A stretch of 64,000 nucleotides of DNA, taken from NCBI GenBank assembly GCA_013368315.1, contig JAACJM010000043.1, positions 310,001 through 374,000 on the forward strand. The letters are read 5' to 3'. Source of the stretch: Tetrapyrgos nigripes. Taxonomy: Eukaryota; Basidiomycota; Agaricomycetes; Agaricales; Campanellaceae. The first letter of the stretch is position 1; the number at the start of each line of letters is the position of its first letter. A program made the translations under genes and the position numbers. Below the pieces are notes generated by a model, which saw only the letters and a list, made by a program, of their open reading frames with translations, was not told the DNA's origin and ran no database searches. Positions 22,561 through 35,693 of this stretch are shown here, piece after piece.

Positions 22561-25127
22561 GCGACAGTTACGGTTTAGTGGAATGGAGCTTGGATCATGG
22601 ATGATTGGTTAACAGTGAACGGTGCTAGATGGTGCTAATGTAGTAGTGCTGGTGGTAGTACTGCATCGTCACGGGTACTGGCTCTGGCTCTGACACTGGC
22701 TCTGGTACGGCGAAGAAGTCTAGTTTGAGCCAGTGACTAGTGACTGGCTATTGGCACGGATTGATGATGGTTTATGCTGCCCGCCCAAGGCCTGATACTA
22801 CAGGCTCAGACACATGTGGATACTGGACGGTTACTGGACGGTACCGGTGTGTAGTGTATGCACCAAATGTAGGTGTGATGACTACTACGGCGTGCATTCA
22901 AGTTCTACTAATAGAGTACTATGGAACTGGTTGCTGGCTCAATCAAGATGTATAGTGAATTTTGAAGAAAGTGAAAGGAAATTTGATGCTCGTTATACTT
23001 ACTCTAGGACCAATCTAGTACCGGGTGCAGGTTGGCAGCGAGTCTTCCTTTCTTGGTTGGTCCTTTTGATTCGGACGCGTACGATCGGGCAATTGTGTTC
23101 AACATTGGCCCGGACTACGATCGTGCTTGAACTCGAAGGTGAGGATGATATGCGCCTTAATCTCGTTAGTTCCGAAGATCTCCGAGTCAACCGTCACAGT
23201 GACCGCTGATGCTCTAGCAGTCAATGTTAATTAATTAATACTACTTCGCCAGAATGCTAACGAACGTCGGAGGGTCGTTGAACAGTACTTTTTTCTTTAC
23301 GTCCTCTGACTTTCTCACTTCCTGACAGCAATACCAGTTTCTTTCTCCTTCAACTAGGTTTTCAGGAAGTACTCAATGCTTCAAGTCAAAGCTTCAAGCT
23401 TCAAGATTAGGCGACCCCGTGTTGACAACGTTGAAGGCCTGGTTCACAAATCAAGTGAGTGAACTTGGTGAGCTTTTGGACTCAGCTATGATATAACGTT
23501 TTCATTTACCGTAACCTTAAGTGTGGATTCACCGTGTATTCTCCGTGTATTCTCAAGTTGTGAAGTTGAGCAAGCTTAGCTTTACTGGCACCGTACCGTC
23601 GATCAGTGATTGCCAATTCATCTGCCTACATGTCCGGATTCATTGTTCATGTAAGTCCTTTCACAGTACAGACTTGGGCTGTCGCCGTCGTACCGGGCCC
23701 GGGTCTTCAATGACCATTGACCACTGGGGGGCCTCACATGACAAATTGGAACTTTCAACATGAATGACTCTGGCTTTACTACTCACATTCTCATAATCGT
23801 ACTCTATGGCTGGTCGGAGGCTAGTCAGTACCCACCTGACTCTGGACGATGGTTTATTCGTGTTCCGAATCAGAACGTTTTAAGGTCATTCATTTCAGAT
23901 GCCTACGAACCTCAATTTAACAGCGTGTACGTCGCTAAACGGTTGCGACACCCCAGAGTCCTAAGATGGCAGCCTGAGTGATAGGCAGGCGACATACGTA
24001 CGTAAGTAACCCAGCTAGGTTGCTTGTGAGACTCGCTCACTGGTCACTTAGGATTTTGCACATCGGTAGAATGTTCTACTTGAATGGGAACTTGACCTTC
24101 TGTGCGTTCCTGCTCGTAAAAATTGCTCGATCAGTACTCTATCTCTTAACACTGGTATTAAATAGTTCTCAGACGAATTAAATTCTGGAAGGCTGGAAAC
24201 CTTGATACTTTGGATTGGGGGGCCAGCCACACTCAACGAATGGCCGTCAGAAGATAGAATAAAATAAATCAGCGAGTCGACTTTCCATTTTGTCACTTAC
24301 CTATCTACCTATCTTCCTAAGTAGCTTTCTATTAAGCTCGGCTCCACTCATTCACTCACCCATCCATCTCATTCCTTCATGTAGTACGTATACTTAGATG
24401 GTACTAGGACTCGTGAAGGTCTGCGTACCTGCGCGCTGTCACGCCCATCATCCAACGTCTAACCTCCAGTACTCACCCTTCCATCTTCTCGGATTGAATC
24501 CAGAACTTTCCAGGAATCTCACATCTCCTCCTCACATGTCCTGCCTCAAGGGAACCTCAAAGAAACCTCGAGGACCCCTTTCTCACTGGTCAGTAGTGAG
24601 CTGATTTTGATTCCTTATGGCAGGTAGTAGATATACACGTACGTATCTGCGTTGGTTTGTCTCTGACTCTCTGTCTGACTCAGAGTCCTCGGGTCTTGGT
24701 CTTCCAGCTTAGATCCCTCGCCCTCCTCTTCTCGTTTACTCCATTTTTCGTCCAGTTGTGGATACTAGCTACAGGATCCGCCCCAGTGCCGCCACAGCTA
24801 GCCTCACGACGAATACGATCATCATCCAAGGATTGTCCCTGGTCCCCTTAGCCCAGCTGTAGCTCGAATCACTACTATTCTTCCACGCTTCTACGCTTCT
24901 ACGTCCGAATCCGGATTCTATCCTCTAACAGGCAACAGTACTCATCGAAGTCTGGCTGAATTGCCAATCCCCATTGCCACATACATTGCAGTACTCAACC
25001 CATACCTGCCTATTACCGCAAACCCTATACCACTATCACCTCGACGATACACAATAGTCAATTCATCGACCCTCATTCCGAATCCTGATACATTCCCTAA
25101 TTCAGCTAGTCCCAATCTAAAGTCACA
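22561..25127. other. Long region without a recognisable gene
   Basis: Only short frames without codon structure are present on both strands. The text contains simple-sequence patches, such as TACTGG/CTGGCTCTG repeats near 22670-22720. No terminal repeats were found. Confidence 0.4.
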
Positions 25128-25779
25128 ATGCTCGTCGTCGACCCGGCCAGTACCTGCGATGTATGTCTCGAGACGTATTCAGTCGTTCGGGAACCGTATC
25201 TTCTTGCGTGTGGACATGTCTTTTGTGGAAGGTGATTATCATTCAAGTTGTGTTGTTTGAACATTTTGGAATTACTTCGTCCTGTTCAAGTCCTTACTTA
25301 TTTTCGTTTTACTATTCTTTCCGCAATCCTGTATTCCTCTTCGAAAACCATGAAATTGAATTGAGATCCAAAATCCCTTTGCCCTTGCTCTATCTGTTTG
25401 TCTTGCTTCAGTCCATCTTCGATCTCGGCTCGGTGCCACAGGTCCTACTTCATCCAACGAATCTAGTATCCGTTAATATTCCGTTCTGATATGACCATAA
25501 CTGACCCTTCTCCTTCATTCTCTGTCCATTCTATCACGCAGCTGCATCCTCAATATATCCCCACCAAACTGCCCACTGTGTAGAAAACCATTCAGCGCCG
25601 CCGCCGGTGGTATTCAGAGATTGCGCGTGAGGTTTCCTGGGAGACCTGGTAGTCCGAGTCCTGGTACCTCGCATGCGCAGGGGTTGCGAGGAAGTGCCAC
25701 GGCAGGCCCGGGGGGTACGGGTATATCAAGAAGCTCTACTCCGAGGCCTGGTGCTGGGACGCGGACGTTGGCGAAGTAG
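25128..25779 (+). CDS. Short RING-HC finger protein, paralog of the gene at 29933
   Basis: RING fingers of the C3HC4 type bind two zinc ions and usually recruit E2 enzymes for ubiquitin transfer. Exons 25128-25231 and 25542-25779 give 113 residues starting MLVVDPAS. Zinc ligands: C10, C13, C28, H30, C33, C36, C45, C48. The rest is a short Gly/Ser/Arg-rich tail. The first residues and the intron position inside the RING match the longer gene at 29933-31287, but the coiled-coil part is missing and the intron is 310 bp instead of 55 bp. Either a truncated duplicate or a compact functional gene. Confidence 0.6.
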
Positions 25780-27070
25780 AGGATGACCCTTATCCGATGA
25801 TGTCACGGAGGTGGCCAAGGGGGCGGGGACCGAGGGAGGATGGAGAGACTCGGAGGATCTATGCATTCGACTTGCCAGTTTATGCCACCACTATATGCCA
25901 CTATGCCCAAATTATGCCTCAGCCCATTTTTCCTTTTTTTTGAAGTTAATTCCGTATCAGACTATTTTTTTCATTTCAAGGTAAGTCTACTCTGCGTGGC
26001 TATCAAACCCGTTCAGAAGTGTACTGACGTCAAGTAGCAGATTACTCACTACGGAATTTGGCAGCAGCCATACATATACATGCACGCGCCTTCCTTCCCT
26101 TTATGTCAAGTACAGTTTATACAAATATCTCGATATGTCATCCTCTTTTCCTCAAACTAAACGGAAGTGTTGTAGTAGTACTACTCTAGTTATTGTTCGA
26201 AATACTTACCATGTAGTAGTGGGACTTGATTTTCATTGGCCGCTCTCTTGACTGAGATTGTACATATTACAATTCACAAATGCATTGTATGAGCAACGAT
26301 TGTTTCGGAGCTGGTTGCGACTTCTCAAAGGGCTCTAAAACGCTCGGACGAGGCGTGCCACCTCATGCCACTTTGACAATGCGCCGCTGCCGAATTTGGA
26401 AATCTGCCACGTGTGTCGCTCTCACAACTTTGCCGCGTTTACATCCTCCTCCTTCTCACCAGCTTGTCTACTATGCAAGTATATCAAAAGCATAGACTGC
26501 CTTCTCATGAGTGCAATGTGTGGATATTCTTATGCTTCGAGTACTCATTCTCTTCCTCTCACTTGCTGTCCCCGGCTGTTCGCTGTACCTCCCTCGCAGA
26601 TCATCGTTCCTTCAACATTTCCTAACAGGCTCTCAATAGCAGTTTCTGATGGCATCGACAAGGATTAGTGAGCAACTCTATGAAAGATTCCGCTGCTTAC
26701 TGACGAGTATATAGGCTTCCAGAGATACTTTACAGCTTCTCACTGGTTTGCAACCGGGAGTCGAATCAACGAAATGGATCCGAAAAAGGCAACAGCGATT
26801 ACCCCGTATACATGACGCCTAAACTCTGAGCGCTTGTAAGGCCATTTCATCCCTTCCGCACCGCATTCTGTCGAAATCCGTCAAGTCAAACGTGGAGAAA
26901 ACGTCAGTGGCAGTGTTCTGCTTTGATCAGCACTACGTCGGTGCCTCATTTTCTTATGAGAGCAATCCTAGGAAAACTGTGCAAGCGAAGGCATTGAAGG
27001 GGCTGACTCTGAGCAGTATGTCTTTAAATCCAGCTATTCTCCGCAGAGGTAGAATCACCTACTTACCAAA
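25780..27070. other. No gene seen
   Basis: Only short frames are present. The last 200 bases before 27071 are probably the promoter and leader of the Zn2Cys6 gene. Confidence 0.35.
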
Positions 27071-29364
27071 ATGTCTACAGGTGCTTCAGCTTCTACCGGT
27101 GCTAAAAAGTTCGTTTTCAAGGAACCAAGTAGCCATCTGCGCAGAGGCAAGGCGTGTTTGAATTGTCGGTAAGTCTATCATTTCAACAATTTTGTAGCGC
27201 TAGTTCACGTGGAGATTTCCTTTTGGCTAGTTCTCTTAAGATTGTGAGCGCCTTTCTATGTATGCCGCCTATGGAACAATCCAATTTGACGATCATCAAA
27301 ACAGAAATGTGACGCAGCCAAACCTGTCTGTGGTCCCTGTACACGTAACCCCAAAGGCGACGAATGCGAATACTCTGATGGGCCGTCGAAGACGAAGCAG
27401 CTAGAACGGGATGTTACACGTTTGCAAGCTCGCCTTCAAGAACTGGAGAAGGCAAGAGCATCTCCTTCTGTCGGTCGTCCTCTGGCTTCTGCCTCGTCGT
27501 CTAGCGCCGGTGGATATGATGTTTCACCAGGCCAGTAGTTCTGAAACGTTTAACTGCTTTATCTCACAGAGCTGTGGATTTCTAGACCTGACACCCTCAT
27601 CATCTGATGACGATGAAGATGATTATGATAATCCGTTACTGGATGCTCCGGTGGGTTATCCTGCTCCACGGTTTCGAAATGGTTTTAATGAGATATTTGG
27701 CTGCAGGAACCTCCAAAACAGTGCATTGAAGTCTTGTTAGTCTATATCTCACTGTCACTGCGTGCGTCTGATTTTGATTAAACTCTGCTTTCAGGTTGCA
27801 GAACTTTTTGCCTCGTTCATCACAATTTGGCTTCTTCCTGCACACCGACGTCTTTCGCTCCTCAGCTCTCCTTCGAAGGCCCTTTGGAGACCGTTCCCGT
27901 CCTTCCCCAGCGCTTCTATGCTCTGTATATCTCTGGGGTGTCCATTTATCAGAGGACGACGCTGTACTCGCCCATGAATCGATTTTTCTCCGGAGAGTTT
28001 TACGTCAAATTTCTCTCGAAATCTCCACGGTGCTAGAGTCCGCCAAAATCATGCATACGATTCAGGCTCTGGTCCTCCTAGCTTTCTACTTTCTCCACAC
28101 CAACCAGTTTATGGAAGCCGAATTTCATACTAGCGGCGCCGTCTCCCTGTGCATCTCCGTTGGTCTGCATAAAATTCGGTCTAGTAGACCGTTCTCTCCG
28201 CCGGTACTTTGTGTGATGGGCCGCACAGAGGTTTTCTTGCCTTCTCCTGGAAACCCATTGGAGGAAGCAGAGAGGATCAATGGGTTTTGGACGGTGTTCT
28301 GCTTGAAGAAGTTGCTGGAGGTTGCTTTGGGAAATACATCTGAAGCGTTTGGAGGACTGGATAGTCCTGCGAGTGAGATAGATACCCCCTGGCCTGTTAA
28401 CTTGAACGAGTATCAGTCGGTATGTCGGTCTGCTTTGCAATAATGTATGTGCGACTAGACACTGACGGACTTTTGCTAGGGACGTGTCAACCTTGGCTAC
28501 GGTAGCTGCACCATACAACACTTCTTGAACGACGCAAACCAAAGGCATGTCACATCCTCCAGCATTGCTACATACACGAAAGCTGCGGTTCTCCTTTACC
28601 GGGCGGTTTGTCTTCACCAGAAGCTAAATTCCGGTAAGACGAGATTGGCAACATCATGCATGACATCGTGCTGACTGTATCCGGGGGCACAGGCCTAAAC
28701 TCGCAGGAGTTCGAGGCCTTTACCAACGAATGCATGTCTCTAGACAACCTCATATCGCAATTCCATTCGTCTCTTTCCCCGCTATCCGGCCAGTTGAATT
28801 CCTCAAGCGCCTCTGAAGATCGCCTTATCGTCACATACACTATGACGTCTTGTGCCTACCTCAAAATCCAAAACGTTTTCGCGAATTGTGGTATTGCTGA
28901 AGCTAAACAGCGTTACATGTCGACTGCTCAGACGATTCTCAAAAATCTGAGCAACATACCTCGTCTCAATCCTGGAATAAGGCAGCAGGTGCAGCAGCAA
29001 CTACAGCATAACGTTTCGCAATCAGGCTTTACGCCTATCCTAACACCACTGTGCTCGATGGCTTGTAGGACGTTTTTGGACGAGATAAAGCAAATCGGGA
29101 ATACAGGGTGGGCTCGGGGAATGGTGTCAGCCTCAGCTGGGCAGAATATGGGGAATGTACATGGGGGAGGTTCACTGCCCAGTGAACAGCTGCCGATGCT
29201 GAGGTCGACGTTGAATGGAGGTTTGAGTACAATGGGTGTGTTGGCGAGGGAATGTCCACTTGCGAGTAGGTTTTTTCTTTGCCTTTTCTTGTGAAAGGAT
29301 TTACGCTGATTACCTTGGTTCAGAATATCTACTGGGTAAGCTGCAAGATGCGGCTCGTGGTTGA
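27071..29364 (+). CDS. Zn2Cys6 fungal transcription factor
   Basis: Nuclear DNA-binding regulator. Exons 27071-27168, 27231-27243, 27305-27520, 27570-27650, 27707-27735, 27795-28419, 28480-28633, 28693-29265 and 29324-29364 keep one frame and give 609 residues. The binuclear cluster has C29, C32, C39, C46, C49 and C58 (CLNCRSLKIKC, VCGPC). Then come a short coiled coil (about 67-90) and an acidic linker (SSSDDDEDDYD). The middle-homology domain (fungal_trans type) includes LQNFLPRSSQFGFFL, GAVSLCISVGLHKIRSS and ERINGFWTVF. A 13-base exon supplies SLKI of the finger and must be spliced for the cluster to form. The target genes are unknown. Confidence 0.85.
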
Positions 29365-29932
29365 TTGGACCCACGGAAGCTATGAGGTTTATTTATCAGT
29401 TTTTACTTGGTTTTTACGGCGAATTTTTTACTCCCTATCACTCACCTATCTATGTATTTATCTTACATCCCATTGTCATTATTCATGAACACACTCTACA
29501 ATGCTCAGACAAGAAGCTGCACGGTCAATGCGCCTGGCGAGCTCGTGTGATCGCGAGGTGTCATTCAACGCTTGAGCTTGACACGCGTTGAACCACTAAA
29601 TTGATGTCGCCTCTAACTCTTCCCCGTTTCATCACTTCCTGCCAGAGGTTCATTACTCCCAGGGAGAGTGGAAGACCTCTTCACATACTTAATAGGCCTC
29701 GAGGAGAAGAGGTCCGACCTCAAGCAGGCCTCACGGAGGGAAGCAGGATTCCTTGCGTGTTATACTATTTGCGTGGTTGAGGTCCCTTGCAGGTCCTGAC
29801 AGTCCTCTCCTCGTACTCACTACTCAAAGGCGACGATACTTCATCTTGTCGTCGTGCTTTCATCTCGCCTCTCTCTTGTACCAGCTGTGTACATCCGATT
29901 CGTAACAGCAACTACGACAACCACAGTTTGCG
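29365..29932. other. Intergenic spacer
   Basis: It lies between the transcription factor stop and the RING gene start. No gene or repeat was seen; it should hold the RING gene promoter. Confidence 0.4.
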
Positions 29933-31287
29933 ATGCTGGTAGTCGACCCAACGAGCTCTTGCGATATCTGCTTGGACCCATACGGGAATGAACCTGAACG
30001 AGAACCCCACATTATCGCGTGCGGGCATGTTTTTTGTCGGAGGTGCGTTTACGTTTAGGACTGTGCTTTAGGCTTGTAAAGCTGACTTGCTATGTAGATG
30101 CCTACGTCAAGTCACTCCAATGAAATGCCCTATGTGCCGGAAACTGTTTCTGTTCAGCGATATCCAAAAGCTGCATGTGGAGCGGTCGGTTGAGACGGAG
30201 AAGAAGAAGAAATATAGTTTGCTGAGGAGGATGATATTAACTTGTGACTCTGAGGAAGAGGATGTTGCTGCTGTCAGGAAGGAAGTGGATGATTTCTTTG
30301 AGCAGGCTAGTGAAGAGGATGTATGTGTCAACTTTCATCTTTTCCATGTTTGTCCGCAATAACGACTGCCTTTTCTTCATTTCAGCAACACTGTCCATTG
30401 CGAAAGACGGTAGAGATCCTGGACAGGCTACAGCACGCAAAAGATAGGAAGAGACATGACAAGAAGAAGATCAGGCACCTCGAAAAGCTCGTTCTGACCT
30501 GGAAAAACTTTGCTCATCAGATGCAGCTGAGCCAGTCCTCTTCAAGTGAGCAGAAGCTCAAAGAGTGCGTCTCATACGTCTTTATATATCTGTGGCTCAT
30601 TGCTCATTGTTTTCGTACAGACTCGTCACCAAATATCAACAAGAGGCCGAGAGCCTCCGAGCAGAGCTCGAGTTACGACAGAAATTTGACGAATTCCATC
30701 TAAACGACAAGAAGCTACGGAAACACCACAGTCCTAATCCCCTCCCTAAACCTCCACGTATCACGACCACATTTGCTCCTCCGTCTGCTGCACAAGCACC
30801 TTGGACCTCAAATCCAAGTTTACCACTAGAGATTAGGAGACATGCTAGTGAGAAGCAAAAGCACGGACACGGACACGGACACGGACATGGACATCATGTG
30901 CAGGCGCAGGCGCCGATGCAGCATGTACCGGTACCCCGACGCCCTGATTATCCTGAAATTGACACCAACGGCGATACACGCGATGATAACGACTTGAACC
31001 CCAGCGCATTCTCGACAATGGAGTACCCTCCAGCGGCGACGCAACGACCTGTACCTCCTTTTCGTCCTGGCTTTGCACCTGCTGCTACATCACATCGTCC
31101 TGCTTTACGCTTAAGCACACGGTTTGCAGGCAATCTGGGCACAATCACCCGTGAAGTTGTGCACAGTGATGATGATGCAGCGTATTTTACTTGCCCGACT
31201 AGGCCTAGGAGTCTTTGGATGGATGAAGTTGACGAGGCGTTGTATAGAGGGGTACCGGTAGGACATTATGGTGTCGCCGAGGTCTAA
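29933..31287 (+). CDS. RING-HC finger protein with coiled coil and His-Gly repeat
   Basis: Likely E3 ubiquitin-ligase type protein of 392 residues. Exons 29933-30042, 30098-30320, 30386-30564 and 30621-31287 keep frame with GT-AG introns. The N-terminal RING has C10, C13, C30, H32, C35, C38, C47 and C50 (CGHVFC, CPMC). A charged region and a coiled coil rich in Lys/Glu/Leu follow (about 115-215). The C-terminal half is Pro-rich and low in order, with the run KHGHGHGHGHGHH coded by a hexanucleotide repeat at 30862-30893. A shorter paralog lies 4.8 kb upstream. Confidence 0.85.
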
Positions 31288-31729
31288 AGGGGCACGACAT
31301 GTCATATGGAGGTATTTAGAAACTGGAGTATGCTGCGAGCATCTCTCATCTGCTCATTTCCATGTAGCGCTTTGACAGCTGTGTAACTGCTATCGTCGTA
31401 TTTTATGATCATTAATCTTTTAAGCTTTCGAATTTTCATACATTTTTTCCCTACTTACTATGTAAGTACATAGTGCTGCTACACGCAACGTGTATTACTA
31501 CAGTGCTCTAGTAGTAGTGGTGCTTTGGACACATCCCCATACCATCAACTTCTGAAGACCTTGTAAATTAGCACGCCTTGCCATGCTTGTGGAGACAACA
31601 TCAATGCTTTAAAAAAAAAAACAGGATAGACATCTATATCACCATGGTCCATGAGAGGCTGGAGCGCACTCTCGCAGTGGTCTTCGATAATACGAGATTG
31701 ACCCAAAAGGTTTGCAAGAGCTGGGGCTA
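31288..31729. other. Spacer between convergent genes
   Basis: It lies between the 3' ends of the RING gene (plus) and of MYND gene 1 (minus). It holds an A run at 31611-31621 and no gene. Confidence 0.4.
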
Positions 31730-33409
31730 CTACTCCTCGTCTGTTACTGGTCCAGAATAACGTTCCTTCATCCATACCAGGAACTCCTCGTCGACATTGG
31801 TAGAAATAGGTTTCAAAATTCCAGCTATCCGGAGATGGTTTCGGGAAACAGGGCTTGAGAACAGCAGTCATAAACACACCTTCGCGAGCACGATTACATC
31901 CCGTCCGGTGGTCATGTCTCTTCCAGTGTCGCTTTTGGCAAGATCTGGAACAGTAGATTGCGACTTTACATACTGCGCATCGTAGCCGACGGATTGGGGA
32001 ATGAGTCAAGGTTCCACTTGAGGGACACTGCGTGACACAAAGAACTGAGTTGACAAACTCATCAAGTCGGACAAACTCTAAACAACTCACCTCTGGACTA
32101 GCACAGACCACCAACCCTTGCTTTTCAAACTCTTCTCTCATGACCGCAAACGCTGACGACAAGCCTGAAATCGTTTTCCAAATCCGCCGAAGTGGACTAT
32201 CACGCGGTCCAATATCCTTTCTCAAGAAAACCACAAATGCTTCTCTACGCGGCGTTCATCCTCGGGGTCGATAATCCTCTCAATTGCTTTAGAGGACAAT
32301 TTTGACACTCTAGCGGAACACAGCATACTAGGAACTGTTGTCAGTCTCCCTACAATAGCAACAAACGTCTGGCTAAGCGTGCAGACGCCAGGCGACTTTG
32401 GCTGTCCCTGCGGTCCCAGTGCGTCCTCAAAGCCAATGAGGCTCCCTGCATTGATCATGGACTGGAGTACGCCACCACGAAGAATAAGAGCCATAGCTGG
32501 AACTCCATGGTCCTTAACGGCAAGCTCGAGGGGAGTAAGTGCGTATTTGAGGAAATCTGTACATTGCTCCATAAGCTTGACGTCGGTCTTAATGTCGATG
32601 CCAAGCTCGTTGATGCTATTGGGCGCAACAAGGAGTCGGCACCATAAGCAAGCATGACGCAAAAGGTCATAGGAGTGGATTAGGACAGATAATGTCTCGC
32701 TTCGACGACGAGCTAGGAAGCTGACGATTCTCAAAGCGTATCCAAGCTCCATAGCAGCGTACGATTCGTCGGAAGGATCCTTGCATAGCTGTATCGTGAT
32801 AAATGAAAAGAGGATGCTGATGATATGAGGTGAACGAACGAGGATAGCGACATTGCAGGTGGCGAGGTCGGTATCACGGTGCATTTCGGGGATCTCCAGA
32901 GCCAACCCGAGCAGGTAGAGCATCAGACGATGGCAGTGATGGGAACGTTCCAGAGTGTATGTACACACTCGGAGAATGGTAGAATAGACATCGGCACGTT
33001 TTCGCATGAAGGACAGGATGGATGAGTGAGGCCTTGAAGGGTTTCCGCCAGTCGAAGGCATGCAGAGCACCTTTTCAAAGACGACGAAAAGTCTGGCTTG
33101 GAAGTTCTTCCCTTCTTCTGTCGTGGGCTCGTTGTCAAGCTGGGACCAATGTTTGACCATGGCCGAAGTCCAGGACCATATATTGAGCCAGTGTGATTCG
33201 AATTGCGCGACCATCTCCCGTACTTGAGCTGGGGTTTTACGAGAGTCCCTCATTCTGAAGGTTGTGTTTATCAAGAGGAACAGGAAACGTTCTATTTCTT
33301 CGGAAGGATGAGAAGGGTCGGTGAACTCCAGAGGGGGAACTGCTTTTCGGGCCAGGTCATATAAGCGACTATCAGGAACCATGTCGCCATAGTAGAAAGG
33401 CTGCGACAT
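31730..33409 (-). pseudogene. MYND zinc-finger protein 1, frameshifted
   Basis: First of four paralogs in the window. ATG 33409 starts MSQPFYYGD; exons are 32091-33409, 31880-32027 and 31730-31824. The long N-terminal helical region contains FTDPSHPSEEIE, IWSWTSAMVKH and AMALILRGGVLQSMINAG. The C-terminal MYND finger has CAVC, YCSRSC and HDHRTGC. The last exon ends in GILKPISTNVDEEF. The frame breaks near 32248-32253: the first frame stops at 32222, and comparison with the paralogs (REALEFFLKD in gene 2) shows that REAFVVFLRKD continues two bases out of phase. An extra CG in CGCG there would explain it. Without that change the protein would have about 519 residues. A sequencing error cannot be excluded. 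Confidence 0.7.
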
Positions 33410-34356
33410 TGTTATCGTCTCGATGTAACAGTGCCAAAAGACTGATCTACAGAAAATATGAGAAACCTAGTATGAAGAACCGTGAGCATACCGTGAGCGC
33501 TACGGAGGGTGAGTTGGTGAAGAGGGAAGAAAAGAAGGGTCCTCGTTGCGATTACGCCCAATCTAACTATGGTAACACGTGTATCATCCATCTGGAGCTT
33601 AACCTTCGCTGCCAGAAGAAGCCCTTCAACTTCCGCACCAGGCTTCCATGGATAATGTTATCGTTCAATGCGACAAATCTCCTTCTCCAGACATGTCCTA
33701 GTGGTAGCAATAGCGGCGTCACTTTGAACTGCCGGACGGAGGAATTTCCAGCGATTTTTTGAAAAATCGGTGTTGAAAGAAGATTAGCGATAACTTTACA
33801 ATTGGATGAAGCTAGCGGCGTACCAACGATGCCGACCTTCAATAACCTGCACCCGCAAACAGTAGGCCTAGGAAGCTCAATATCATATATTACCAATGGG
33901 CAACAGCGCCAGGCCTGAGATCTGAGACCTGTCTTTGCTGTAAGAGCGCATTTCCGAAATGTACCGCAGAATAACCCACCATGTACTAAGAATATGAGTC
34001 GTTATAGTTAAATCCTCCGTCTCCTCAGCGCAACCTGAAAAGTTCTTGCCTCGTGGACGGCAAAGCAATTTTTTCCCGCAAAGGCAATCTGCTTAAGAGG
34101 TGGAGCATTGGGGAGTGTACGATCTGCCGCCTGTACACTGTGAGAGACGTGATCATGAGGGTGGTGGAAAGAAAACGATGACATCTAAATAAGGCAATTG
34201 CTTCAATTGTGTGCAGCGTCTTGGAAAATGCAAAAGAAGCTGACATTGGTTCATTATAGAATACTACAAGTACATAGTTCAAGTCTATAATCTACATTTC
34301 TACGAAGTCCCGGAAAAATTCTGCATAAATTACATTGTCCGGTCTAGATGCTCGCC
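33410..34356. other. Intergenic region with copy A of a direct repeat
   Basis: It holds the upstream region of MYND gene 1, the 3' region of the oxidoreductase gene and the repeat at 33772-33990. No gene was recognised. Confidence 0.4.
33772..33990 (+). repeat. Diverged direct repeat, copy A
   Basis: Matches 36401-36600 in the same orientation. Shared words include ATTGGATGAAGC, GCGTACCAAC or GACGTACCAAC, AGGAAGCTCAAT and CTGTAAGAG. Copies differ by many substitutions and small indels. Confidence 0.7.

Positions 34357-35693
<1,337 letters not shown>

Noticed and set aside
26737..26760. Reverse T-loop-like string in CCGGGAGTCGAATC
   Set aside because: No cloverleaf could be built on the minus strand.
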